DNA of 64,000 bases, from the NCBI RefSeq assembly GCF_014297445.1, contig NZ_JACORU010000001.1, positions 558,001 to 622,000 on the forward strand. The letters are read 5' to 3'. Made by a program: the position numbers and the translations under genes. Source of the stretch: Ramlibacter albus (GTDB lineage: Bacteria; Pseudomonadota; Gammaproteobacteria; Burkholderiales; Burkholderiaceae_C). Below the pieces are notes generated by a model. The model was not told where the DNA came from and made no database searches. It was given only the letters and a program-made list of their open reading frames with translations. Positions 27,068 through 35,861 of this stretch are shown here, piece by piece (within the stretch, counting starts at the first letter, position 1; each line of letters starts with the position of its first letter).

Positions 27068-27508
27068 GTGTTCAAGAACATCCTCTTCGCGACCGACGGC
27101 AGCGCCGCTTCCGAGCACGCCGCCCAGCTGGCCGTGAAGCTCGCCCGCCGGCACGACTCGCGCCTGACGGCCGTCTACGTCGTCGACCCGTACCCTTACC
27201 TCGGCATCGGCGAGGCCAATCCGGTCGGCATGAACGCCTACCTCTCCGCCGCCCGCGAACACGCCGCCGCGGCGCACGCGAAGATCGGCGAACTGGCGGC
27301 CAAGGACGGCGGCCACATCCAGCTCGAATGCGTGCTGCTCGAGGACGTCACCGCGGACAAGGGCATCCTGCGCGCCGCGGAAAACACGAAGGCGGACCTG
27401 GTCGTCGTGGGCTCGCACGGCCGCACCGGCATCCAGCGCCTCATCCTCGGCAGCATCGCCGCCAAGGTGGTCGCCGCGTCGCCCGTGCCGGTGCTGGTGG
27501 CCCGCTGA
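27068..27508 (+). CDS. Universal stress protein (UspA family)
   Basis: A 146-residue single-domain USP. It begins MFKNILFATDGSAASEHAA. The ATP-binding motif near the C-terminus is VVGSHGRTGIQRLILGSIAAKVV, which fits G-2x-G-9x-G(S/T). The GTG at 27068 is preceded by AAAGGAGG at a normal distance and gives the conserved N-terminus. It is the first gene of a two-Usp operon downstream of the FNR-type box. The family supports survival under stress or anaerobiosis. Confidence 0.93.
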   Translation: MFKNILFATDGSAASEHAAQLAVKLARRHDSRLTAVYVVDPYPYLGIGEANPVGMNAYLSAAREHAAAAHAKIGELAAKDGGHIQLECVLLEDVTADKGILRAAENTKADLVVVGSHGRTGIQRLILGSIAAKVVAASPVPVLVAR

Positions 27509-27521
27509 AAGGAAAGCCGCC

Positions 27522-27971
27522 ATGCGAACCTACCGCCGACTGCTCGTGCCCGTGGACGGCAGCGCCACGTCCAGGAAGGCGCTCGTGCACGCGCTGCAGA
27601 TCGCGCGCGACGGCAACGGCAGCCTGCTGCTCGTGCACTGCGCGGACGAACTGGCCTACGTCACCGGCTTCGAATACACGTCGGACATGATCGCGGTCGC
27701 GAAGCAAGCCGCGGCACGGTTGCTCGCCGAGGCGGCCGACATCGCCAAGTCCGCGGGCGTGGACCCGGAGACGAAATTCATCGAGTTCCCGCGGCACCGC
27801 CTGGGCGAAACCATCGCCGAAGAGGCGAAAGCGTGGAACGCGGACCTCATCGTGGTCGGCACCCACGGCCGCCGCGGCCTCGACCGCGTGCTGCTGGGCA
27901 GCGGCGCGGAACAGGTGATCCGCCATGCACCGGTGCCGGTGCTCGTCATCCGGGGCGGAGAAGACGGCTGA
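27522..27971 (+). CDS. Universal stress protein (UspA family), second copy
   Basis: A 149-residue USP, 13 bases after the first. It starts MRTYRRLLVPVDGSATSRKAL and carries the nucleotide-binding segment VVGTHGRRGLDRVLLGSGAEQVI. It is clearly paralogous to the upstream gene but diverged, so the pair is probably an old duplication or two subfamilies that may form heterodimers. It shares the promoter region with the FNR-type box. Confidence 0.92.
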   Translation: MRTYRRLLVPVDGSATSRKALVHALQIARDGNGSLLLVHCADELAYVTGFEYTSDMIAVAKQAAARLLAEAADIAKSAGVDPETKFIEFPRHRLGETIAEEAKAWNADLIVVGTHGRRGLDRVLLGSGAEQVIRHAPVPVLVIRGGEDG

Positions 27972-28142
27972 CCGTCGACGCCCGGCGCGCGCCCGGCCCT
28001 CGCGCATGTCCGGATGTCGCCGGTGCTGCCGCTTGCCTCGGGCACGGCCTCCTTGAGATACTCGCCGGCGCCGTCGTGCGCCATGCCGCGCGAGACCTTC
28101 ACGCGCGGTGGCGGCACGTCGGCGAAACGGAAGGTCTTGCGC

Positions 28143-29258
28143 ATGAAGCATGTGTTGGTCACGGGAGGCGCAGGGTTCATCGGGTCCCATCTGGCCGACG
28201 AACTCCTCGCGCAAGGCTATCGCGTGCGCGTGCTCGACACGCTGGCCGCGCAGGTGCACGGCGACGGCACGCGAAGGCCCGCTTACCTCCACCCCAACGT
28301 CGAACTCCAGGTCGGCGACGTCTGCGACAAGGAAGCGGTGGTGCGCGCGCTGCAGGGCATCGACGCCGTGTTCCACTTCGCGGCCGCGGTCGGCGTGGGG
28401 CAGAGCATGTACGAGATCGCGCACTACACGCGCACCAACAACCTGGGCACGGCGGTGCTGCTCGAAGCGCTCATCGCCAGCCCCGTGGCCAAGCTCGTCG
28501 TCGCTTCCAGCATGAGCCTGTACGGGGAGGGCCTGTACAGGGACGGATCAGGTGGCGTGCATGGCAACTGCGAACGCACGCTTGCGCAACTGGAGCGCGA
28601 CGAGTGGGAGTTGCGTGGCGCTGACGGCGGCTTGCTCACCCCGCTGCCCACGCCGGAGACCAAGGCGCCCGCCCTCGCCTCCATCTATGCACTGGGCAAG
28701 TACGACCAGGAGCGAATGGCGCTGATCACCGGCCGGGCTTACCGCATGCCGACCGTCGCGTTGCGCTTCTTCAACGCGTACGGGCCGCGGCAGGCGCTCT
28801 CCAATCCTTATACGGGCTTGCTCGCGATCTTCGCGTCGCGGCTGCTGAACGACAGCCCGCCGCGCATCTTCGAGGACGGGTTGCAGCAGCGCGACTTCGT
28901 CAGCGTGTACGACGTGGTGCGCTGCTGCCGGCTCGCGCTGGAGTCGCCCGCCGCCGACGGCGAAGTGTTCAACGTCGGCAGCGGGCAGCCGCTGACGGTG
29001 CGCGACATCGCGCTGCGGCTGGCGCAGGTGATGGGCAAGCCGCACATCGAGCCGGAGATCACGCAGAAGTACCGTGTCGGCGACATCCGGCACTGCTATG
29101 CCGACATCACCAAGGCGCGCAAGCGCCTCGGCTTCGAGCCGCGGGTGAAGCTCGACGACGGCATGGCGGAGCTGGCGGCGTGGCTCAAGGACCAGGCCGC
29201 CGTGGACCGTGTGGCGCAGGCGAGCGCCGAACTCAGCGCACGGGGGTTGACGGTATGA
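28143..29258 (+). CDS. NAD-dependent epimerase/dehydratase (extended SDR, nucleotide-sugar type)
   Basis: A 371-residue extended SDR. Its Rossmann motif is VTGGAGFIGSHLADELL at the N-terminus. The catalytic segment is IYALGKYDQERM (YxxxK), and SSMSLYGEG supplies the Ser. The C-terminal substrate domain has RFFNAYGPRQ and RDFVSVYDVV, typical of UDP-glucose/GlcNAc epimerases and dTDP-glucose dehydratase relatives. The ATG at 28143 precedes the motif; 43 extra upstream residues are not family-like. No glycosyltransferase lies next to it, so the exact sugar is unknown. Confidence 0.9.
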   Translation: MKHVLVTGGAGFIGSHLADELLAQGYRVRVLDTLAAQVHGDGTRRPAYLHPNVELQVGDVCDKEAVVRALQGIDAVFHFAAAVGVGQSMYEIAHYTRTNNLGTAVLLEALIASPVAKLVVASSMSLYGEGLYRDGSGGVHGNCERTLAQLERDEWELRGADGGLLTPLPTPETKAPALASIYALGKYDQERMALITGRAYRMPTVALRFFNAYGPRQALSNPYTGLLAIFASRLLNDSPPRIFEDGLQQRDFVSVYDVVRCCRLALESPAADGEVFNVGSGQPLTVRDIALRLAQVMGKPHIEPEITQKYRVGDIRHCYADITKARKRLGFEPRVKLDDGMAELAAWLKDQAAVDRVAQASAELSARGLTV

Positions 29259-29314
29259 GCAGCGCAGTCAGGCCCGTGACCTGCGGGCCACCGGCCTCAT
29301 CGCCCGCAACGCGC

Positions 29315-29980
29315 CTACAAGAGTTCCCGGACCTGGCGCAGGTCTTCCACGACGAAGGCGGCACCGGCCGCGCGCAGTAGCGCGCCGCCGTCATGCCCGG
29401 GCACCGGCGGGCTGTAGCCGATCACCGTGGCGCCGGCAGCGACACCGGCCGTGGTGCCCACCGTGGTGTCTTCCACGACCACGCATCGCTTCGGGTCGGC
29501 ACCGAGGGCGCTCGCCGCGGCGAGGTACACATCGGGCGCCGGCTTCGAGCGCGGCAGGTCGTGGCCGCTGAACAGCCGGCCTTCGAAGTACTGCATGAGG
29601 CCGCACTTGCGCAGCTGCAGTTCCGCCTTGCCGCGGTCGGCCCCCGTGGCACACGCGATGCGCCCCTCGAAGCGTGCATGAAGCTCGGCAACCACTTCGA
29701 CCGCATGCGGGATCGGCCCGACCCGCAGTTCGAGCTGCTCGTTGCGCCGCGCGCGGAAGCTCGCGAGCCACTCTTCGGTCAGCGGCCGCCCGGTGCTCGC
29801 CTCGATGATCGCCTTCTCGTCCTTGAGCGCCTTGCCGAGGAAGATCCGCATGCACTCGGCGGCGGTGAGCTTCCAGCCGATCTCCTCCAGCATGTCGCGC
29901 AGCACGCCATTGGTGATGCTCTCGCTGTCCACCAGCACGCCGTCGCAGTCGAACAGCACGGCTTCGTATTTCGGGTTCAA
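29315..29980 (-). CDS. HAD family hydrolase (beta-phosphoglucomutase-like)
   Basis: A 221-residue HAD phosphatase. Motif I is LFDCDGVLVDSE, with nucleophile and acid/base Asp. Motif II is CATGADRG, the Lys of motif III is in RSKPAPDVYLAA, and motif IV is VVVEDTTVG. It has a helical cap of the phosphoglucomutase subfamily. I place the start at TTG 29980, with GAAAGGA eight bases upstream and the conserved N-terminus immediately after; a longer upstream frame is unrelated. It probably acts on a small sugar phosphate. It is divergent from the MFS gene with only 37 bases between. Confidence 0.87.
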   Translation of the reverse strand: MNPKYEAVLFDCDGVLVDSESITNGVLRDMLEEIGWKLTAAECMRIFLGKALKDEKAIIEASTGRPLTEEWLASFRARRNEQLELRVGPIPHAVEVVAELHARFEGRIACATGADRGKAELQLRKCGLMQYFEGRLFSGHDLPRSKPAPDVYLAAASALGADPKRCVVVEDTTVGTTAGVAAGATVIGYSPPVPGHDGGALLRAAGAAFVVEDLRQVRELL

Positions 29981-30017
29981 ATCGGGGTCCTTTCGCCAAC
30001 AAGGATCGTAGCAACCG

Positions 30018-31202
30018 TTGGACACCCCCGCCCGCATCCTGCCCGTGATCGTGCTTGCGCAGTTCGCGGGCACGTCGCTGTGGTTCGCCGTCAATGCCGT
30101 GCTGCCCGACCTGCAGCGGGCGTGGTCGCTCCCACCCGCCGCACTGGCGACGCTGACCTCTGCCGTGCAACTGGGCTTCGTGGCGGGCACGCTCGTGTTC
30201 GCGCTGCTCATGCTGGCGGACCGGTTCCGCCCGACGCGCGTGTTCCTCGTGTGCTCCCTGCTGGGCGCACTGGCGAACGCGGCCGTGCTGCTGCTGGACG
30301 GGCAGTACGCGCTGCTCGTCGGGTTGCGCTTTGCGGTCGGCTTCCTGCTCGCCGGTATCTACCCGGTGGGCATGAAGATCGCCGCGAGCTGGTACCGCGA
30401 GGGCCTCGGTGCCGCGCTGGGCGTGCTGATCGCGGCGCTGGTGCTGGGCACGGCCCTGCCGCACGGCCTGCGTGCGCTGGCTGCCGCGAACGTGGGCGAT
30501 GGGCTGCCGCCATGGCGCATCGTCGTGATCGGCGTGTCGCTGCTGGCCGCGCTCGGCGGCGTGGCGACGGCGTTTCTGGTGCCGGAGCGGCCCCCCGTCC
30601 AGGGCGCGCCGATCCGCATCGCCGCGCTGGGCGCTATCGTCGCCCAGCCGCGGCTGCGCGCGTCGGTGTTCGGTTACTTCGGCCACATGTGGGAGCTGTA
30701 CTCGCTTTACGCACTGGTGCCCACCATCGCAGCCGTGCGAGTGGCGGCGGACGGGGTGAGCGCAATGTCGTTCTGGGCGATCGCGGCCGGGGCCGTCGGC
30801 TGCGCGGGCGGCGGGCTGGTGGCGCGGCGCATCGGCAGCGCGCGCGTGGCGCAGTGGCAACTGGCGGTCAGTGGCGCATGCTGCATTGCAGCGCCACTGG
30901 CGTTGCAGGCGCCCTTCCCGCTGTTCGTGGCCTGGCTGCTGCTGTGGGGCGTGACGGTGGCCGGCGATTCGCCGCAGTTCTCCGCGCTCACGGCCCGCAA
31001 CGCGCCGCCGGGCGTGACGGGCAGCGTGCTGACTTTCACCAACTGCATCGGTTTTGCCATCTCCGTGGCCAGCATCGAGGTGTTCGTGCGCGCCGCCCAG
31101 GCGGCGCCGCTCGAGACGGTGCTGCCCTGGCTGGCGCTCGGGCCGGTGCTGGGCCTGTGGGCGCTGGCGCCGCTCGCCCGGCAGGAGCGCGCCACGGGCT
31201 GA
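30018..31202 (+). CDS. MFS transporter
   Basis: A 394-residue inner-membrane protein with about 12 transmembrane helices. The loop 2-3 motif appears as LADRFRPTRVF, and conserved helices include LPVIVLAQFAGTSLWFAVN and the C-terminal LPWLALGPVLGLWAL. The start is TTG at 30018. No substrate-specific motif is recognised. The next gene is a TPR lipoprotein 42 bases on. Confidence 0.85.
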   Translation: MDTPARILPVIVLAQFAGTSLWFAVNAVLPDLQRAWSLPPAALATLTSAVQLGFVAGTLVFALLMLADRFRPTRVFLVCSLLGALANAAVLLLDGQYALLVGLRFAVGFLLAGIYPVGMKIAASWYREGLGAALGVLIAALVLGTALPHGLRALAAANVGDGLPPWRIVVIGVSLLAALGGVATAFLVPERPPVQGAPIRIAALGAIVAQPRLRASVFGYFGHMWELYSLYALVPTIAAVRVAADGVSAMSFWAIAAGAVGCAGGGLVARRIGSARVAQWQLAVSGACCIAAPLALQAPFPLFVAWLLLWGVTVAGDSPQFSALTARNAPPGVTGSVLTFTNCIGFAISVASIEVFVRAAQAAPLETVLPWLALGPVLGLWALAPLARQERATG

Positions 31203-31244
31203 CAGCGCCGGCGCCGGCGTGCATACTGGCGTGACGGAGCCGTT

Positions 31245-32957
31245 ATGCGAAATACGTCGTCGTTGGTTCGCCGGACTGCTGTTGCCCTGGCTTGCGCGGC
31301 CGCGCTCGGCTCGTGCGCGCAGCTGGAACCCTTCGCGCCCGACCTGAAGGCCACCGCGCCGCGGCTGTCCGGCTTCGGCACGTCCACGATCGCCATCACC
31401 TCCGCGTCCGACCGCGCCCGCGCGCTCTTCAACGACGGCGTGCTGCAGGCCTACGCGTTCAACGAAGTGGAAGCGGTTCGCATGTTCAAGGCCGCGCTCG
31501 CGCAGGACCCAGCCTGCGCGATGTGTGCCTGGGGCGTGGCGTGGCAGCTCGGCCCGAACATCAACAATTCCAGCCGCAAGCAGGCGGCCGAAGCGCTGCA
31601 GTACGTCGGCTACGCGATGAAGCATGCGGCCGCGGCCACGCCACGCGAGCGCGCGCTGATCGAGTCGCTGGCCGTGCGCTATGCGCACCCGAGCGCCGCG
31701 CGCGAGACCGCGCCGTACACGGCCGTGTGCGGCGCCAAGCGCGAGGACGGCAGCGAGCCGCCGCATCCGCTGGACATCGCGTACGCCGCCCGCATGCGCA
31801 CGCTCGCGGATGCCTACCCTGCCGATCCCGACATTGCTTCGCTGTATGCCGAAGCCGAGATCATCGCCACCGACGCCGACAACGGCTGGACGCGCGACGG
31901 CAAGCCCAACGGCCGCATCGGCGAAGTGCTCGACCGCGTGGAGAAGCTGCTGCCCTCGCACACCACGCACACCGGCCTGAACCACTACATGGTCCACCTC
32001 GCGGACGGCGCGGCGCCCGCACGCCGCGCGGTCGCCGCCGCGGACCGGCTCGCGCAGCTCGCGCCGCAGTCGCCACACCTCGTGCACATGCCTTCCCATA
32101 TCTACGTGCACGTGGGCCGCTACGACGACGCCGCGCGGGTGAACCAGCTGGCCGAGACGGCCGAGGCCGCGCTCGACGCGACGCACAAGGCGCAGGGCTT
32201 CGAGACGACGAAGGACTGGCGCGGCCACAACCGGCACTTCCTCTGGTACGCGGCCATCATGGCCGGGCGCGATGACGTGGCGCTGGACGCGGCGGCCAAG
32301 GTGGCAGCGATGCTGGACGGCTCGCCGCTCTATTTCGCGGAATACACGCGCAGCCTGCGGCTGCTGACGCTCGTGCGCATGGAGCAGTGGGACCGCGTGC
32401 TCGCCGAGCCGCTGCCGCCAGGCGACAAGGGCGTCACGCAGCTGTGGTACGAGCATGCGCGCGGCATCGCGCAGGCGCGGCTGGGGCGCATGGACGAGGC
32501 GCAGGCCTCGCTCGCGCGCCTGCAGGCGCTCGCGACATCGATGCGCGGCAACGCGGCGCTCAACCCGCGGCAGAAGGCTCTCGTGGCCACGCACACCGGC
32601 ATCGCGGAGGCGGGGCTGCAGGCGCAGGTCGCCGCGGCGCGCCGCAACTTCGCCGAAGCCATCTCGCACCAGCAGGCGGCGATGAAGGCCGCGCAGAAGT
32701 CCGACCAGCGCGAGCCGCCGGAGTTCGCCGACGGCACGCTCATCGCGCTGGGCGACATCCAGCTCGCCGCGGGGCGCGCGGCCGAAGCGGAAGCGACCTT
32801 CCGCACCGCGCTCGAAGAGCACCCCGGCAGCGGCTGGGCGTTGCGCGGGCTCGCTCGCGCGTTGCAGGCACAGGGCAAGGCCGCGGAGGCATCGGTTGCG
32901 CGGCAACAGATGGAGCGTGCGTGGCCGCAAGCGGCCGCGGCGCTGCGGAGGGTGTGA
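31245..32957 (+). CDS. TPR-repeat lipoprotein
   Basis: A 570-residue exported protein. The N-terminus is a lipoprotein-type signal with LGSC (Cys 24). The mature part is a long superhelix of tetratricopeptide-like repeats, for example the pair beginning ARALFNDGVLQAYAFNEVEA and a C-terminal block ELHP-like EEHPGSGWALRGLARALQAQG. A Cys pair (DPACAMCAWG) sits near 90-95. No catalytic motif is visible, so it probably acts as a periplasmic scaffold. Its stop overlaps the next start by one base (TGATG), so it is coupled to the ClpP-like gene. Confidence 0.8.
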   Translation: MRNTSSLVRRTAVALACAAALGSCAQLEPFAPDLKATAPRLSGFGTSTIAITSASDRARALFNDGVLQAYAFNEVEAVRMFKAALAQDPACAMCAWGVAWQLGPNINNSSRKQAAEALQYVGYAMKHAAAATPRERALIESLAVRYAHPSAARETAPYTAVCGAKREDGSEPPHPLDIAYAARMRTLADAYPADPDIASLYAEAEIIATDADNGWTRDGKPNGRIGEVLDRVEKLLPSHTTHTGLNHYMVHLADGAAPARRAVAAADRLAQLAPQSPHLVHMPSHIYVHVGRYDDAARVNQLAETAEAALDATHKAQGFETTKDWRGHNRHFLWYAAIMAGRDDVALDAAAKVAAMLDGSPLYFAEYTRSLRLLTLVRMEQWDRVLAEPLPPGDKGVTQLWYEHARGIAQARLGRMDEAQASLARLQALATSMRGNAALNPRQKALVATHTGIAEAGLQAQVAAARRNFAEAISHQQAAMKAAQKSDQREPPEFADGTLIALGDIQLAAGRAAEAEATFRTALEEHPGSGWALRGLARALQAQGKAAEASVARQQMERAWPQAAAALRRV

Positions 32958-33592
32958 TGGTGCGGCACCTCGTTGCTTTCGGGCTGGCCTTCGTGTGCAT
33001 CAGCGCGCAGGCCGGCATCGTGCGCGAAGCCGCGGGGCGCGTGATCGTCAGCGGCCAGATCGCGCCCGAGGACGCATCGCGCCTGCTCGACCTGCTGGCG
33101 CGCAACCCCGGCATCGACACGGTGCTGTTCCACGAATGCCGGGGCGGCACGCTCGGCGCAGCGAACGCCTTTGCCACGATCATCCGGGACCGCAAGCTCA
33201 AGACACTGGCTGCCGGCCAGTGCACGTCCGCCTGCGCGCTCGCCTTCCTCGCGGGCGTGCCGCGCCGCTTCGAAGCCGTGCCGGGCTTCAGCATGATCGG
33301 CCTGCACGCGCCGCGCCTGCCGGACAGCAGCGGCCCGTCATCCGATGCCGTGAGCCAGAAGATGCTGCAGTGGGTGGAGCGCGCCACCGGCGGCAAGTTG
33401 AGCAAGGAAGTGATGGACCTGATCGCGTCGTCGTGGGCGCCCGCGTCCGGCGTGATGTTCATGAGCTACAACGTGGGCAGCGTGCGCATGTCGCGCACCG
33501 TCTATTGCGACGGCACGCAGGACGGCACGCTGGAGAAGTGCCGCACATTGCGCGGTGCCGATGCGCTCTCGCAGGGCATCGTCACGGAGTGA
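32957..33592 (+). CDS. Periplasmic ClpP-like protein (COG3904-type)
   Basis: A 211-residue protein with a signal peptide ending near AQA (residue 19). It has the ClpP/crotonase-like fold features of COG3904 proteins: SGQIAPEDASRLLDLL, HECRGGTLGAANAFATII, and CTSACALAFLAG, where Ser 91 occupies the nucleophile position. A serine protease role is plausible, but the catalytic His and Asp are not certain by eye. It is translationally coupled to the TPR lipoprotein, which could be its partner. Its end overlaps the convergent YchJ gene by 11 bases. Confidence 0.75.
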   Translation: MVRHLVAFGLAFVCISAQAGIVREAAGRVIVSGQIAPEDASRLLDLLARNPGIDTVLFHECRGGTLGAANAFATIIRDRKLKTLAAGQCTSACALAFLAGVPRRFEAVPGFSMIGLHAPRLPDSSGPSSDAVSQKMLQWVERATGGKLSKEVMDLIASSWAPASGVMFMSYNVGSVRMSRTVYCDGTQDGTLEKCRTLRGADALSQGIVTE

Positions 33593-33980
33593 CGTCCCCG
33601 TCCACGTAGTACCAGCGCCCGTCCTCCTCGCGCACGAAGCGGCTGCGCTCGTGCAGGCGCACCGCACGGCCCCCGACGCGGTAGCGCGCGATGAACTCCA
33701 CTTCGGCATGGTTCTCGTCGACGACGCGATGCTCACGCACGTCGAGGCCCAGCCAACGAGCAGCAGGGTCGAACTGCACATCCGCGGGCCGCGTGCTCGC
33801 ATGCCACGTCGCCAGCAGGTAAACCTCGTCCTGCCGCACGAACGCGCAATAGCGCGAGCGCATCAGCGACTCGGCATCGGGCGCGGGCGTGTCGTCGAAG
33901 TGGCCGACGTAGCGGCCGCAACAGCGCTCGAATGGCAGCGCACGGCCCTTCGCATCGCGCCGCCCGCAAGGGCAATCCAT
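33582..33980 (-). CDS. YchJ family protein (SEC-C metal-binding region plus NTF2-like domain)
   Basis: A 132-residue protein. Its N-terminus is a zinc-binding SEC-C-like motif (MDCPCGR, ERCCGRY). The rest is the NTF2-like/YchJ domain, with SLMRSRYCAF, YLLATWH and RLHERSRFVRE. The start at ATG 33980 gives the conserved N-terminus; upstream extension is unlikely. The function is unknown. A CRP-type site lies 21 bases upstream of this start. Confidence 0.9.
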   Translation of the reverse strand: MDCPCGRRDAKGRALPFERCCGRYVGHFDDTPAPDAESLMRSRYCAFVRQDEVYLLATWHASTRPADVQFDPAARWLGLDVREHRVVDENHAEVEFIARYRVGGRAVRLHERSRFVREEDGRWYYVDGDVTP

Positions 33981-34000
33981 CGTTTCTCCTTCGCCGCGGC

Positions 34001-34016
34001 TGTGAAGCAGTTCACA
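34001..34016. promoter_or_regulatory. Perfect CRP-type binding site with class II promoter spacing
   Basis: TGTGA-AGCAGT-TCACA fits the CRP consensus TGTGA-N6-TCACA exactly. Its centre is at 34008.5. A -10-like TTTAAG at 34038-34043 implies transcription start near 34050, which puts the site at -41.5, the classic class II position. The rightward target is the cytochrome operon at 34129; the site is also just upstream of ychJ on the other strand. Three adenylate cyclase genes occur in this window, which fits cAMP signalling. Confidence 0.75.
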
Positions 34017-34128
34017 TACACCGCATGGCGCGGCCAGTTTAAGAAAGTTTTCAGGTGGGCTTAGCGAATAGTTAAGAACGGTGCGCGAGCCGGCGCCGCA
34101 CACTGGCGGCCTTCCCAACGGAGACCCC

Positions 34129-35163
34129 ATGCCTGCCCCGGCCGCCATCGCCCGGGCCTTCGCGGCCCTTTGCCTCGCGTGCATCGCATACGTCACGTTC
34201 GCCCATGCGGACGACGCGCCGCTGCCTGCGCGGCTGGCGGATACCGGCATCGATGGGGCGAACGTGATCCCGTTCTCGCCGCAATACCCGCTGTGGTCCG
34301 ACGGCGCCGGCAAGCGCCGGTGGATCGCGCTGCCGCGCGGCGCGCATGTGGATGCGTCGCGCGCGGACGAGTGGCAGTTCCCGCCCGGCACGAAACTCTG
34401 GAAGGAGTTCGCCGTCGGCGGCAAACCTGTGGAGACGCGCTACATCGAACGCCTGTCGAACGGCGATTGGCGCTTCGCCGCCTACGTGTGGAACGAATCG
34501 GGCACCGAAGCAACGCTCGCTTCGCCGCGCGGCGCGAGCGTGCCCGTGGCCGACGCGCCCAACGGCCGCTACCTCGTGCCGTCGCGAGGCGACTGCCTGG
34601 CGTGCCACGCCAGCGCGCCGGTGCCCGTGCTCGGCTTCTCGGCGCTGCAGCTTTCGCCCGATCGCGACCCGCTGGCGCCGGGCGGGCGGCCGCGCACGCA
34701 AGGCGAGATCGATCTGCGCGCACTGGTCGCGAGCGGTGTCGTGCGCAACCTGCCGCCATCGCTCGCCGACAAGCCGCCGCGCATCGAAGCCACGACGCCC
34801 GTCGAGCGCGCCGCGCTCGGCTACCTGCACGCCAACTGCGGCCACTGCCACAACACGGGCGAGCAGCGCGTGCCGCTGAAGCTCACGCTCGCTCAGCGCG
34901 CCGGCGATGCACGTGCGTCGCACGACGAAGTGCTGCGCACCACGATCGACAGCATGAGCCGCTGGCGCCCCGCCGGCAGCGACGATGCCCGCGTCGTGGT
35001 CCCCGGCCACGCCGGCGCGAGCGTGCTCGCGCAGCGCATGCGTTCTCGGCATCCGCAGGTGCAGATGCCGCCGCTGGGCACGCAACTGCCCGACACCGAA
35101 GGCCTGGCGCTGCTCACGCGCTGGATCGACGAAGACCTCCCCACCCGCAAGGAAACCCGATGA
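34129..35163 (+). CDS. Diheme c-type cytochrome-like protein (SO2930-type)
   Basis: A 344-residue secreted protein. The signal peptide runs to about residue 27 (YVTFAHA). Two heme-attachment motifs are visible: CLACH (156-160) and CGHCH (237-241). The region between contains PQYPLWSDGAGKRRWIALPRG and SNGDWRFAAYVWNE, reminiscent of SO2930-family diheme cytochromes as I recall them. The electron partner is unknown. The ATG at 34129 follows GGAGA at a normal distance, and the stop overlaps the next gene (ATGATGA), so the cytochromes are co-transcribed behind the CRP-type site. Confidence 0.82.
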   Translation: MPAPAAIARAFAALCLACIAYVTFAHADDAPLPARLADTGIDGANVIPFSPQYPLWSDGAGKRRWIALPRGAHVDASRADEWQFPPGTKLWKEFAVGGKPVETRYIERLSNGDWRFAAYVWNESGTEATLASPRGASVPVADAPNGRYLVPSRGDCLACHASAPVPVLGFSALQLSPDRDPLAPGGRPRTQGEIDLRALVASGVVRNLPPSLADKPPRIEATTPVERAALGYLHANCGHCHNTGEQRVPLKLTLAQRAGDARASHDEVLRTTIDSMSRWRPAGSDDARVVVPGHAGASVLAQRMRSRHPQVQMPPLGTQLPDTEGLALLTRWIDEDLPTRKETR

Positions 35164-35732
35164 TGAAACTTCGACTCTCGCTCTTCGCCCTCGCCGCCGT
35201 GCTCGCCGGCAGCGCCTTCGCTTCCGAGAAGGACGCGAAGGAATTGGCCGTGAAAGTGGCGCGCGGCAAGTACCTCGTGCACACCTCGGCCTGCATGGAC
35301 TGCCACACGCCGCTGAAGATGGGCGCGAACGGCCCCGAGCCGGACATGAGCCGCCTGCTCTCCGGCCACCCGCAGGACGTGCGCGTGCCGCCCGCGCCCG
35401 CCGTCGCGGAGAACAGCTTCTGGAACGTGATCGCCGGCGCGACCATGACCGCGTGGATCGGCCCCTGGGGCACGAGCTTCACCGCAAACCTCACGCCCGA
35501 CCCCGATACGGGCCTGGGCAACTGGACCGAGCGCGACTTCCGCGAGACCATCCGCACCGGCCGCCACATGGGCCGCGGCCGCCCGGTGCTGCCGCCGATG
35601 CCGATCCCCGTCTACCAGAACTTCACGGACGACGACCTCGGCGCGATCTTCGCTTACCTGCGCACCATCCCCGCGGTGAAGAACCGCGTGCCGGAGCCGC
35701 TGCCGCCCGCGGCGGCCAAAGCGTCGCGATGA
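35160..35732 (+). CDS. Exported c-type cytochrome
   Basis: A 190-residue secreted cytochrome. Its signal peptide ends near residue 22 (LAGSAFA). One heme-c motif, CMDCH (45-49), is followed by a long mature domain with PWGTSFTANLTPDPDTGLG, RTGRHMGRGRPVLPPMP and the C-terminal IFAYLRTIPAV helix. The His/Met sixth ligand is probably the Met of PMPIP or nearby. The start at ATG 35160 overlaps the diheme gene. It is a likely electron-transfer partner of the diheme protein, and the third operon gene is a small membrane protein. Confidence 0.9.
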   Translation: MMKLRLSLFALAAVLAGSAFASEKDAKELAVKVARGKYLVHTSACMDCHTPLKMGANGPEPDMSRLLSGHPQDVRVPPAPAVAENSFWNVIAGATMTAWIGPWGTSFTANLTPDPDTGLGNWTERDFRETIRTGRHMGRGRPVLPPMPIPVYQNFTDDDLGAIFAYLRTIPAVKNRVPEPLPPAAAKASR

Positions 35733-35857
35733 ACCCCAGGCGCATGCTGGTCGAGATCGGCATCGCCGTCGCGGTGGTCGTGCTGGCTTGCGGCATGCAG
35801 GTGCTGGTGCCGCGGCTGGCGGTCTACGTGGTGGACCACTGGCCGGTGCGCCGCTGA
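35729..35857 (+). CDS. Small single-pass membrane protein, 42 aa
   Basis: The start ATG overlaps the cytochrome stop (ATGA at 35729-35732). The protein is one transmembrane helix (IGIAVAVVVLACGMQVLV) with short tails and is the third gene of the cytochrome operon. Unknown family; it may anchor or aid assembly of the cytochromes. It is too short for firm support beyond coupling and hydrophobicity. Confidence 0.55.
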   Translation: MNPRRMLVEIGIAVAVVVLACGMQVLVPRLAVYVVDHWPVRR

Positions 35858-35861
35858 AACC

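Noticed and set aside
27972..28144. Short minus-strand open frame beginning MRKTFRFADVPPP
   Set aside because: It overlaps the Usp gene end and the epimerase leader, has no homology I can name, and is probably chance coding in GC-rich DNA.
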